A stretch of DNA of 64,000 nt from Brachionus plicatilis (taxonomy: Eukaryota; Rotifera; Eurotatoria; Ploima; Brachionidae). Below, piece after piece: positions 24,011 through 33,729 of the stretch. The translations under genes were made by a program, and so were the position numbers. The stretch lies in NCBI GenBank assembly GCA_010279815.1, contig QEOQ01000274.1:92813-156812 (forward strand). Reading direction: 5' to 3'. The notes below the pieces were generated by a model, which searched no databases, was not told where the DNA came from, and saw only the letters and a program-made list of their open reading frames with translations. How positions within the stretch are numbered: position 1 is the stretch's first letter; each line of letters starts with the position of its first letter.

Positions 24011-24641
24011 ATTTGAATAGGTTATCCCTAAAACACGGACCCGGACTCCGGACTTTTCGAGCCTAAAACACGGACCCGGACGTGGGAAAAAAATGAATTA
24101 CTAAAATACGGACTCCGGATTATTTTAAAGACTAAAACACGGACTCCGGAATCCTAGTAATAATTTTAAACAAAAAAAGTATTTAAAAAACTGCATGCAA
24201 AAAAATTAAATTATGACAAAAAAACAAAAAAATGTTTTATTTTTAATTTTGGAATCGAAAGCGTTTGATTTTAAAAATTTAATTGACGAATGTGATATAA
24301 TTGTCAAACCAGATGATTTGCCGTGTGGTGTTGTAAATATAGATTTTATAACTTATAAGAATTGTTTTACTGAATATGGTTTTGAGGCGTTAGTTGCTGT
24401 TTTAAATGCTAAAAAACAATCAATAGGTCCAAAGAGAGAAAAGAAAAATTTGTCAAAATTTTAAAATTTATTTTTATATAATGAATTGCTGTTAAATTTT
24501 CGTTTTTTGTGATAAACACTAAATTCTATAATTAAATTTTGTGTCATTTTTAAATCATTAATTTTTAATAAATTTTGTCCGAAGTCCGGATATTAGAATC
24601 TGAAAGTCCGGGTCCGTGTTTTAGGGATAATCATTTGAATA
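24011..24641 (+). mobile_element. 613-bp DNA transposon with 9-bp TSD and iterated subterminal motif
   Basis: ATTTGAATA at 24011-24019 and 24633-24641 is a perfect 9-bp target duplication. The element (24020-24632) starts GGTTATCCCTAAAACACGGA and ends, inverted, with GATTATCCCTAAAACACGGA. Four direct copies of CTAAAACACGGAC(C/T)CCGGA-like units stand at the left end (24028, 24062, 24101, 24132), and two inverted partial copies at the right (24577-24625). It encloses an 83-codon ORF (24213-24464). TSD length and GG start match the element at 15665-16458; Mutator-like membership is inferred. Confidence 0.82.
24213..24464 (+). CDS. 83-aa unknown protein encoded inside a transposon
   Basis: ATG at 24213 to TAA at 24462-24464. 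The product begins MTKKQKNVLFLILESKAFDF, has an acidic middle (DECDIIVKPDDLPCGVVNID), a patch YKNCFTEYGFEALVAVLNAK likely to fold as a helix, and a basic tail (GPKREKKNLSKF). It is the only substantial ORF in the 613-bp element and fills its centre, starting about 60 bp past the last left-end motif. It is too short to be a transposase. It could be a truncated N-terminus, an accessory DNA-binding protein or a captured host fragment. I do not recognise it. Confidence 0.5.
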   Translation: MTKKQKNVLFLILESKAFDFKNLIDECDIIVKPDDLPCGVVNIDFITYKNCFTEYGFEALVAVLNAKKQSIGPKREKKNLSKF

Positions 24642-25274
24642 AATAAAAATTTTGAAAAGACTTTTGAAAGAGTAGTATATTCGAATAAATCTTGAATAAT
24701 TTGAACTCGAATTTATATTTGATTTATTTTTATTTTTTAAATTAAAATTCGAATTCGACTTTAATTTAAACAACAACTTGAGTTTTAGTTAAATTTAACT
24801 AGTAATTCAAAAGTATTAAAATTTTAATAGAATATTTGAAAAATTTGAAAATTTAGTTTTTTGTACTCTTGTAGCGTTGGTTAAATCAGAACAGCTATTT
24901 TTTGGTGCCTGGTAAGATGGATGGGACTATTGTTATCTAGAAAATGTTAGAAGAGTTATGTTGACTGGTGAAAATCTGGCACACTTTCAGTATCCAAATC
25001 TAATTGAAATTAAATTTATTTAATGAATTCTTTTTTTAATTAAATTTTTTTTGATAAATTATTTTTTTGATGTACTTTTATTTTCAAATGTTAAATTAAA
25101 TATTTATTATATTCAGTTTTTGATCCAAAAATTTTATTTTAGAGATTCAATTTTTAATTTAAATTCATTAATTTTCAAGTATATAATTTAAAATATTTAT
25201 ATTCAAAAATTAAATTCAACCTAATTTTCATTCAAATATCGGTTCGAAAATGCATATTCGATTTCATCACTACA

Positions 25275-25530
25275 AAATATCTAGGGTCGGTCGACCGGTT
25301 CGAAACCGAACCAAATTTTTGAAACCAGTTTTTTTTTGAAACCGGTTTTTGTAAATTAAACCGAATTGTTAATACTTATTAAATTATTATACAGAATCAA
25401 TATTTAATCTTTAGATTTAATAAAAATCATAAATTAAAGAAAATATAAAAACAATAAAACAAAATTTTTTAAAATAATAAATATATTTTACTAAACTACC
25501 AGTTTCTAAGACCGGTTCCAAAAAATATCA
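25275..25530. repeat. Motif-iterated repeat (GAAACCGG)
   Basis: GGTCGGTCGACCGGTTCGAA, then GAAACCAG, GAAACCGG and AAACCG units at 25275-25360, answered by CTACCAGTTTCTAAGACCGG at 25496-25516. It contains the palindrome CGGTCGACCG. It looks like the decayed ends of a small foldback element, but boundaries are unclear. Confidence 0.35.
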
Positions 25531-25917
25531 GTTTGTAAAAGAGTTGTCTGTTTACACCGCAAATATCTTTTTTGTCTTTTTTGTTCTTGAGTATTAGAAT
25601 TAAAATCAGCGGCGAGATTTTGATAGCTTGATGTTTAGTCTTTTCTAATCTCTCTAAAAATTATCTAAAAATTTTCATCCCTAAAGTTTCCGAAGTCTAC
25701 CAGAGCTGCTTCGATCAGAGACAGTATCGGTATCTTCATATTGTTATTTAGTTGAGTTGAAGAGACACATTTAGGAGATACAACTAACAGCTTGGCTATC
25801 TCATTTTAAATTTTATCTCCACTATAGACCATATTACTTGTAGACCTAAGATCTTCCACTTTAGTGGGCTAGACACATTTTTTTACCCATTTTTTACATA
25901 GAAAGACAATGAGATTT

Positions 25918-26565
25918 AACGGGTCCTACTTAAATACTGACACCAAATTTTTTCAAATTTTCTGGTCCCATTTTTTTTTTGAAAAGCAAAAATATTTTTA
26001 AAATTTTTAATTTATCATTAAGTTTGAATTTTTCTCTATCTAAAAATTAAACTAGTTTTTCTCTAAAATTTTTATTTTTTGTGAAAATTGAATATTTTTA
26101 TATTTTCAAAAACCTGACCCCCTGCTGACCCTCAGCTGGGCCCTATGTACCTTGAAGAGAATTTAACGAGCTTTCTAAAAATGTGCTTAGTTTTTATCCG
26201 GGAAGTATAGTTTTCGAGAATTTCAAATGATTTCACAATAGTTGAGAAAATTCAATTTATAATTGTAATATTTGATATTTTTTCAAGAAACTTAATCTTA
26301 CCCAAAAAGGAAGAATGATTTGATGATGGGTGATTGGTTTGCGAAATATAAAGCACAAAAAAATTTTAATATTGTTATAAAGTCAAGTTTAAATTTCCCA
26401 AATATGCTCTCAAGGTATTTAACAACGAATGATATAGAAAGTTTTAACAACAAAATTAACACTGAGTTAATACATTTGATGATTTTGGAGAAAAACTAGT
26501 TTAATTAATTTTCAAAAAAAAGAGAAAAATTCAAACTAAATGATATATTAAGAATTTTAGATATA
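25918..26565. repeat. Inverted-repeat element, boundaries uncertain
   Basis: AAGTTTGAATTTTTCTC...AAACTAGTTTTTCTC at about 26020-26072 is repeated inverted at 26485-26550. The left part (GGGTCCTACTTAAATACTG from 25920) also resembles 23702-23860. No ORF recognised. Confidence 0.4.
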
Positions 26566-26610
26566 TCTTTTAGTTATATATTTTTAATTTTGATTAATAT
26601 TGGATTAAAA

Positions 26611-26721
26611 ATTTAATAGAAAAAGAAAAGGACATTGTCTCTATTTTGACGTTTTTAAAGCTTTTGATAGAGTTTAGCATGATGGACTAATTAACAAGCT
26701 AATAAATAAATTCTTCCTAAA
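26611..26721 (+). pseudogene. LINE reverse transcriptase fragment
   Basis: One frame reads GHCLYFDVFKAFDRV, one stop, then HDGLINKLINKFFLK. This is the FDxxKAFDxV..GL block containing the first catalytic Asp of LINE reverse transcriptases. Only about 35 residues remain. Confidence 0.55.
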
Positions 26722-27134
26722 AAAATTTTTTTTCGAACTAAAATAACTATGAACTAACCTAAATAATAAAATAAGGGGTGAGTGCTTAATTAATTAACGT
26801 AGAAAAAAATTGCATATTATGCACCAAGAGGCCTTCAATAAACTTAAACTATAAACAGTTTCAAATCGACTTTTTGAGCTGAGTGAGAGGTTAGTGTAAA
26901 AATTAGTGTTTTTATTTAATTTTTTTGTCAAATTCAATAATCAAACAATTTCAGATAAATAAAATAATATAACTAAATTCTTAATTTTTGAAACATACTG
27001 TATTACGAAATATGAAAAAAAGAAAAAATTAGCTAAAACGAATTGAAAATCGAAGTCCATTTTAATACAATACAACTTTAATAGTTACTTAAGCGAATGC
27101 AATAATTTTTAAAAATAAAAATATAAAAAAAATG

Positions 27135-27136
<2 letters not shown>

Positions 27137-27179
<43 letters not shown>

Positions 27180-28705
27180 TGCAACAGGAAACGAAGTTTC
27201 CTGCGGAGAATGATAACAAAAGATACCACTCTATGGCAGATGTGTTATAATTTCATTTATTATGCTTCTTAAATTTGTCGTAGTTGTTCTTGAATAGGTT
27301 AACATTGGTTACATTTGTAGTTTCAATTGGTAGATTATTCCAAATCGGTACTATTCTGTTCGAGAAAAAGAACTCTCTTTGGTCACAATTTTTCGTAATT
27401 TGTCTCATGTATCTATTTTTTTTACCTCTTATATTATTTGCTGGACCATCAGCAAAAACAGAGTGTGCAATACTATTAGGATGGTACCAATCAATTACGT
27501 TTATTTTAGTTTCTATTTTGAAGAATTGAAAGCGTCTCCTCTTTCTCTTCTCTCTTTTAAGGTTGTAAGCTCAAGCTTTTGTAATCTTTCGAGATATGGC
27601 AGATGTCTTAATTCATAAACAAGTTTTGTTGCCCTTCTTTGAACCTGTTCTAGTATCTTGATATCTTTTTGACGATATGGTGAGCAAGCTGCAGATGCAT
27701 ATTCTAAATGCGGTCTTATAAAAGATGTATACAGAGTCTTGAGTGTTGCTACATCCCACTTTTTAATTGTTCTTTTTAGTTGACCAAGTACAGAGTTTGC
27801 TTTTGAAGCTGCCTTTTTTGAGTGCTCGCACATTTTTAGATCGTTTGAGATTAAAATTCCTAGGTCATTTTCAATAGTTGTTTCTTTTAGCGCGTGTCTT
27901 ATTCCAGTCTTTATATCCTCCATTTCACATGTATAGTTTGTAAAATCTTTTTTATTTTTTCCTTTACCGTTACCTATATACATTATCTTACATTTCTCAG
28001 TATTAAAAAGCATGTTCCAATCTTTTGACCATTTGACAAGGGCGTCTAAATCATTTTGGACTAAGGCAAAGTCGGTTGAGTTTCTAATTGCTCTTAATAG
28101 TTTACTGTCATCTGCGAAGAGCTTACAAATACTTTGGGTTACGTTTGGCATGTCGTTGATGAAAATCACAAATCCATGCTGTTGTTTGGTGATTAGGTTG
28201 TTATTAAATAGATGATTAATCATAGTATTTTTTATTAGACGTTCCATTATTTTGCAAGTTACGGAAGTGAGGGCGATTGGTCTATGATTGGATGGGTCAG
28301 TTTTTTTACCTGATTTGTGGATTGGCGATATGTCAGATTCTTTCCATTTTAGTGGGACAACACCAGTTTTGAAGGACTTGATAAATATTAATGATAGTAT
28401 TTTTGAGCAACTTGAGGCGCATTTATTTAAAACGTATGGACTGACACCATCTCCTCCCATTGATTTGTGTACATTTAATTTTGAAAGCTCATCACTCACC
28501 TTTATTTTTGAAAAAACCTGTTCATCAAAATAGCAATAATTATCAGTTTGACTTGGTAGTGTTAAATCGACTAATTTTGCATTGTGGTAGTCGAAAACTT
28601 TATAAAACTGAGCATTCAGACAATTGGCTATTTCCAGTTTATCAACAATCACTTCACCTGTATCACTTGTCAATGATCGAATTGAGTCTTTGCTTATAAA
28701 AAGAT
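27137..28705 (-). mobile_element. CR1/Jockey-like LINE, 5'-truncated with RT-core deletion
   Basis: A 386-codon open frame (28673-27513) carries LINE RT blocks: MGGDGVSPYVLNKC, KWKESDISPIHKSGKKTDP, NHRPIALTSVTCKIMERLI, KQQHGF, then VIFINDMP, LFADDSKLL and WNMLFNTEKCKIM, ending with the thumb-like HLEYASAACSPYRQKDIKIL and LPYLERLQKL. About 100 residues normally found between QQHGF and FINDMP, including the first catalytic Asp, are missing in frame. The frame is open upstream of 28673, so that start is not real. The 3' end has a perfect hairpin (CAGGAAAC-GAA-GTTTCCTG, about 27185-27203) directly before an (ATT)n tail at 27137-27178. Confidence 0.78.
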
Positions 28706-28709
28706 TTAA

Positions 28710-29469
28710 AGATTATAAAAACTTAATAACATAAAAAAATTTCTAGTTTATTGAAGGTTCAATTCAAAAGCTTTAATGAATACAAAAATATTGGATTAAT
28801 GGTTAATCAAAGCTGAATATTTTTTTTCTAAAAGTAATTTAATTTCTTATGTATTTCTTTTGTTGAAAAATTTCACTTGATTTTAATTTCACATTTTGAT
28901 TTTTGGGTTTTGAAAATGCACTTAAACCCGAAAATTTTAATTTTAATTGAAATTTTAATTCAAAACATTTTTTAAAATAGTTCTATTTCATATTCATGTG
29001 TCAATAAATTATTTTATTGTAACTTAGTGTGTCAATAGAGCCATCCTCATAAAAATACGAGTCCAAAATAAAACTTAGATAACATTTTCTAATATTTTAT
29101 TCAAATATTATTAATTAGCAAATTTCCTTATTTTATTTTTACTGTAAAATATTTTCTGTGTGGCAAAAAGATGAATTCATAGATAAATGGTGAATTTTTT
29201 TTATTTTTGACATAAAAAACAAAAATGCTTGTGAAGAAAAAAATCGCATTGATTAAAAAAAACACCTATTTAATAAGTATTTAAATTTTTTTTTCAATAG
29301 ATTTCCTAAATATGTGATCATCAAAATAAAGCTTGTTATTTTTAGAGGCAATTTAAGCAGATATGACACAAAATTTGACTAAACTCATTGATATCACTTT
29401 TCTCCAGTTGACAAATACCACTTAATGAATCCAGAATCTAATAATCAATTTGTTAAGAATGTCCAAAAT
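28710..29469. other. No gene recognised; 3' flank of CNTD1
   Basis: A+T-rich. The minus-strand stretch 29469-29422 continues the CNTD1 reading frame across the MITE (see findings). Nothing else is supported. Confidence 0.35.
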
Positions 29470-30204
29470 GGTAGAGTGAATTTCAAAAACATTTTTTTTA
29501 AAAATAAAAAATAAAGATATTAAAATTTATCTAAAAAAAAATACTGCATTAAAGTGCAACATAATTTGTTGAACCTTTATTACCTAAAATAAATTCTTTA
29601 TTTTATTTTTAAAGTATTCAATTTTAACTATTTTTTAAAATTATTTATGGGTGAGGTAGAAAAAACATAAAAAGAGAGAAAAAAACAAAAAGTTGATTTT
29701 ATAGATTTTAGCTTATATAATGAGAGAAAAAAAAAAAATATAAAAAATAAAAAAATATATAACATATAAATTATATAAAAAATAGCTTTAATAGTTAATA
29801 TGAGACAAAATTTAGTGATATATTTTTTTTTCATTAATATTTATTTTAGCCTTAGAAAAATTATATTATTGCAGTATTTTTTTAAATACATTTTATCAGA
29901 GTTGTTTAAAAGTCCCAAAAAAAAGTTCAAGTCCAGACTTTTTTTTAATTTTCTAGATCAGGCTTCATATCAAAAAATGTATATACTCTTGGGTTGTCTA
30001 TTGCAATAGATTTGCCATATATCAGAATTTTGTTGCAATTTTAGCATTAATTTTTTCTTCAGTATTCAAAATTTTAAAGCCTGGATTTGACTTAAGACTT
30101 GTGACTTTTAAAAAACTCTACATTTTATTATCTTTAATTTTTATTTTAAAAAAAGGAAGAATTGTTGTTCAATTTGTATTTGAAATTCACAATACCTACA
30201 AAAT
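29462..30204 (-). mobile_element. MITE, TGCAACA family, inserted at the 3' coding end of CNTD1
   Basis: The element runs 29470-30196. Left end GGTAGAGTGAATTTCAAAAA, right end (inverted) GGTATTGTGAATTTCAAATA. Flanks TCCAAAAT (29462-29469) and TACAAAAT (30197-30204) agree in 7 of 8 bases, an 8-bp target duplication. The left arm keeps AGTGCAACATAATTTGTTG at about 29555. The interior (29640-30110) is longer than in the 377-bp copy and includes AGTC-rich foldback sequence, perhaps a nested insertion. Confidence 0.65.
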
Positions 30205-31172
30205 TTTGCCACAATAAATCACCATTTCATTGTAGTTTGAATCTTTATGATTGAGTACATGAGCCGATGCAGATATCAAAGCTGATGCCAAATACAAGTA
30301 GTCATTTTCAAGCACAACAAGTTGTTTCCTAGAAAAATAAAAGATTACAACAATAGTGGTGAAAGTCTGAGGCTTAAATTGCCGTTCTGTGTGATCCTTA
30401 GCTTTTCCCGAAAATGACTCATACAGCCTTTTGTAAATTTGTTCTTTGCAAAAGTAAAAGCTTTCAAGCAAACGAATTGAAATGATGTACAAAGCTTTGG
30501 GTTGTGAATTTTTTAAATTATGGCCAAGAATTTCGAGCAAAGTCTCAACTACATTATATGGAGTCAGAATGTTTAGTCTAAAATCTAAATATTTAAGAAC
30601 TCTCAGTTCTGAATTTAAAATTGACTCAAAACTAAATTTGTAGCCCAGCTCAATTAACAAATCTTGAATGCTGCTCAATTTAATCACATTTTTGCTATTG
30701 CTAAACTTGTTTGCCAGCTGAATGCAAGTCAACGAACGCAGCACAATTTGGTCCTTTATTTTCTTGATTATCGAGTTCCAGTCTTTGTGCTTGTTTCTTA
30801 TAATTGCTTGATGAATTTCTGTCAAATGAGCTGCCATAAACCTTGTTCAATTCTGTTCAATTCGGTCAGCTAAACAAATGAACTCACTTGTCAAAAATTT
30901 CGATGGCCAGGAATCTTGCTTCGTTGTCCAGTTCAAATTTTTCACTCATTTCAAAAATAAAAGCAGCCACATTACTCTCTTTGAAATAGCCCTTAGATTA
31001 AAATTGAAAAAGTGCTCGAACATATTTTTTATGTGCTATTTACACTAAGTGACACACAATTACTTATGGAATTTTTATTTTTTTCGGCTAGAGAAAACAA
31101 AAATTCCTGGAGCATTTCGGTGTCAAAACAGTATGGTTTTAAGTTAAATTGAGGCCATGTGCTCTGATCCAT
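30196..31172 (-). CDS. cntd1: CNTD1-like cyclin-fold protein (COSA-1 family), 3' end disrupted
   Basis: CNTD1/COSA-1 designates crossover sites in meiotic prophase. Exons: 31172-31044 (ATG 31172, MDQSTWPQFNLKPYCFDTEM), 30991-30888 and 30841-30196. Donors GTAAAT and GTGAGT; acceptors CTAAG and ACAAG. The joined product (about 292 aa; vertebrate form about 330) has NVAAFIFEMSEKFELDNEAR, then a cyclin-box region with VLRSLTCIQLANKFSNSKNV, ELRVLKYLDFRLNILTPYNV, VETLLEILGHN and YLASALISASAHVLNH. The frame stops at TAG (30198-30196), whose G is the first base of a MITE. Without the MITE the frame continues some 12 codons to TAA at 29422-29424. The exon 1/2 junction is the least certain. The gene starts 148 bp after the TRMT61A stop on the same strand. 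Confidence 0.8.
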
Positions 31173-31232
31173 TTTAAATGAATTTAAAGCTTGAATTTTT
31201 TCTTGTTAAATTAAAATCCCGATCAAATAGTT

Positions 31233-31239
31233 NNNNNNN
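31233..31239. other. Assembly gap (7 N)
   Basis: Seven undetermined bases between the TRMT61A 3' end and the CNTD1 start, so the true spacing of this gene pair is uncertain. Confidence 0.98.
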
Positions 31240-31320
31240 AAAAACTTAAATTAAAATTACATTTTATTTGGCTGAATAGCTGAGTTTAGTACAATTTAAA
31301 AAAAAATTTTTTAAGACTTT

Positions 31321-32295
31321 TTAAAAATTTTTATGCAAAAGAGTTGCAAAAGTTAAAAAGCCTGTATGTCCTGGTTGAATATTTATGGGCTTGGCTGTGT
31401 ATCTTGTGCTAGTTGATTCATCAATTTCCTCATCACTTTCTTCACTATCATTCGTAGCATTTTTTGTCCTCTTGACTGCAGGTTTTTGTACATTATTTTT
31501 ATCGTTTGAACATTTTTCTTCTTCATCTTTGCCAATTTTCCAATCCATGTTAAAATCAAAATCTGGCAGGTCATACTTTTTGACGCTCAAAATTCTTCTC
31601 AACGATTCAACAGTAAATACATTAACAAATCCAAGCTTGCTTAATTCCAGAGACGTTTTTTGCACTTGTTCAATGCACGGAGAAAACGAGCATATTCTGC
31701 CACCTTCTTTTTTCAAAGCCCGCTTGGCTGATTCCAATGCTTTCCAAGGACTAGGTAAATCTAAAAAAACTGCGTCTGCCAAATCTTCTACTCCGAATCC
31801 TTGGGCACACACATCTCTATGATAAATACTCACATAATCAGAAACTTCATGATCCTTAAATTCCTTGGAAGCAGCCTCAGATCTTTGCTGGTGAAATTCA
31901 AAAGTATGCAAGTGTCCTGTTGGGTATACAGTTCGTATTAGCGCATGAGATAGAGAAGCACTTCCAGTCCCGGACTCAATTACAATGGACCCAGGCTTGA
32001 GATCAAGTTGCATTGTAATAACACTAATATTTGGTGTATAAATTATTTGGGTTCGATGAGGCAACGAAATCGTCCACATTTCGGGCGATCCCTGCAAAAC
32101 AAATAAAGATCCTTGGCTACATTCGACCCGTGATCCAAATTTTTTTCCAATCAAGTCAGAATGCTTAAGAGAACCATATTTGGTATGATGACTAAGTCCT
32201 CGTTTGACCTGTATTGGATATAATTGATTGAAGGACAAGTAAAGTATGACCGTGTCGCCTTCTTTAATGGTCTTGTTTGTGCGGCAAAAACTCAT
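31321..32295 (-). CDS. trmt61a: TRMT61A, catalytic subunit of tRNA m1A58 methyltransferase
   Basis: It methylates N1 of A58 in the T-loop of tRNAs with the non-catalytic TRMT6 in the nucleus, using S-adenosylmethionine. Single exon, 324 aa, ATG 32295. It has an N-terminal beta domain (EGDTVILYLSFNQLYPIQVK, YGSLKHSDLIGKKFGSRV), SAM motif I IVIESGTGSASLSHALIRT (residues 104-122), an acidic end of strand 2 in FEFHQQRSE (132-140), the catalytic-site DAVFLDLPSPW (174-184) and FSPCIEQVQ. A roughly 45-residue charged insert (near 256-300, DEEEKCSNDKN, DSEESDEEIDE) precedes the conserved end GHTGFLTFATLL; such low-complexity inserts vary between species. The minus-strand AATAAA is at 31263-31268. The lack of introns is notable but codons are intact. 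Confidence 0.95.
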   Translation of the reverse strand: MSFCRTNKTIKEGDTVILYLSFNQLYPIQVKRGLSHHTKYGSLKHSDLIGKKFGSRVECSQGSLFVLQGSPEMWTISLPHRTQIIYTPNISVITMQLDLKPGSIVIESGTGSASLSHALIRTVYPTGHLHTFEFHQQRSEAASKEFKDHEVSDYVSIYHRDVCAQGFGVEDLADAVFLDLPSPWKALESAKRALKKEGGRICSFSPCIEQVQKTSLELSKLGFVNVFTVESLRRILSVKKYDLPDFDFNMDWKIGKDEEEKCSNDKNNVQKPAVKRTKNATNDSEESDEEIDESTSTRYTAKPINIQPGHTGFLTFATLLHKNF

Positions 32296-32299
32296 TTTT

Positions 32300-33160
32300 A
32301 TAATTAAAATTTATTCAAACTTTTTTTTTTTATCAATAATGCTTTCAATTTTGTTTAATTTTCTTAACAATTATTCAGAAAAAAAAAGGAAATTTTAAAA
32401 TTCAGATTTTAGAACTTAAAATTATTCAGAGTATGGATTTAATAGATGAAAATACTTTGAGATTTATTTTGAACATTTGAAGTTTCTTTTGACTGATTTG
32501 ATTTTTTTTCCCACTCTTAGGACAGATAAAAATTATCTAATAAAAAAAAATATTTCTTGATAAATGTTTATTTTTTATTTAATGACAAAATTTAGAGAAA
32601 ATTATTAGAAAAATTAATTAATTAAAATCTCAATAAAAAAAATGAAATAAATTTTTTCTATTTCTTTTTTAATTAAACATCAATTTTTAATATCTTAAAT
32701 TTAAAAAAAAACAACTATTTTTTTTCTAATTGATCTTTAATTGACACTTCCTAAATCGTTATTTGAAAGACAAAGTTAAAACCCAAATTGAGTATTCCAA
32801 AGTATGGCTCAAATAAACTCTTTAAATGATGTTTTAATTTCAATTAAAATTTAAAGTAAAGTTAAAGTTTTAAATACTTAAAGTTTTAAAAAATTATGTT
32901 TTATTAAGTTAAGTCATTTATTAATAAAAAAAATTGGTAAAAAAAAATTTTTTTTAAGTACAAAATTTAAAATTTTCATTTGTAATTTATATTTGATCAC
33001 GAACTTCAATTTGCCTGCATAATTTAGGCACATTCGAATCTTTAAGCTCATATTAAATTATTTTTTTATTAAATCATTTTTATATTAAATTATTCATTTA
33101 AATTATTTTTATTAATTAATTAATTAATCAAAGATTAAATATACTTCATTTTATTATTTA
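32300..33160. other. Upstream of TRMT61A, no gene seen
   Basis: A+T-rich, with a solitary GGCAAATTG-MITE-like end (CGAACTTCAATTTGCC near 33000). The TRMT61A promoter must be here but shows no distinct motif to me. Confidence 0.3.
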
Positions 33161-33162
33161 TT

Positions 33163-33410
33163 AATTTGTTAATCTGTGCCGAATTAAATCTCCTTGAAAT
33201 TAAAAGAAAATCAACAAAAAATAAAATAAAATTAAAATAAGTAAAAATACAAACGAAAATTAAAATAGATAAATTGAAAAAGTAATGACAGTTGCAACAT
33301 ATTTAAGTGTTGAAGATTCCAGGAAAGAAAGCAAGAATAAAAATAGGGGAGCAATTACACAAAGGAGCCGAGTATCTTGAGTCGATGTCCACTTTGTATT
33401 CCACAGCAAG
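33163..33410 (-). mobile_element. LINE 3' end, tail family A
   Basis: On the minus strand it reads DSRYSAPLCNCSPIF...FFPGIFNT and a stop, matching ESRYVEYPTPLCNC...FFPELFNI of the 10961-11064 copy. A diverged UTR follows, ending in AAGGAGATTTAATTCGGCAC (complement of 33176-33196) and a TAAAAT-rich tail. Everything 5' is lost. Confidence 0.6.
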
Positions 33411-33729
33411 TTAAAAATTAAAAAAATAAAAAAAATCTTTAAGTGATGTCGAAGTCAATTTGATGACAAAGATTAATGTACATATTTATCATCCTTGATC
33501 ATAGGAAACTAAATGACTCTAAATATTTGCGCACAATATTTTTTGTAAAAATTCTACAGAATTTATGAAAAATTTCAAAAAAAATAAAAATATAATAAAA
33601 TTAATATTGTGCCAATTATTTTTTATTTAAAATAAACAAAATGAGTTAAAATATCAAAAAAATTTAATTTTTTCCATTCAATCAATAAAAAAACATTAAC
33701 AATTTAGTAAAAGAAAACTTAAAGAAACC

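Noticed and set aside
27137..27178. (AAT)n tract as a simple microsatellite
   Set aside because: It is better explained as the 3' tail of the adjoining LINE, next to its hairpin.
29628..30009. Short ORFs of Phe/Leu/Ile-rich composition on both strands
   Set aside because: Low-complexity A+T translation inside a MITE; no protein evidence.
31385..31822. 145-codon plus-strand ORF
   Set aside because: Antisense shadow of TRMT61A.
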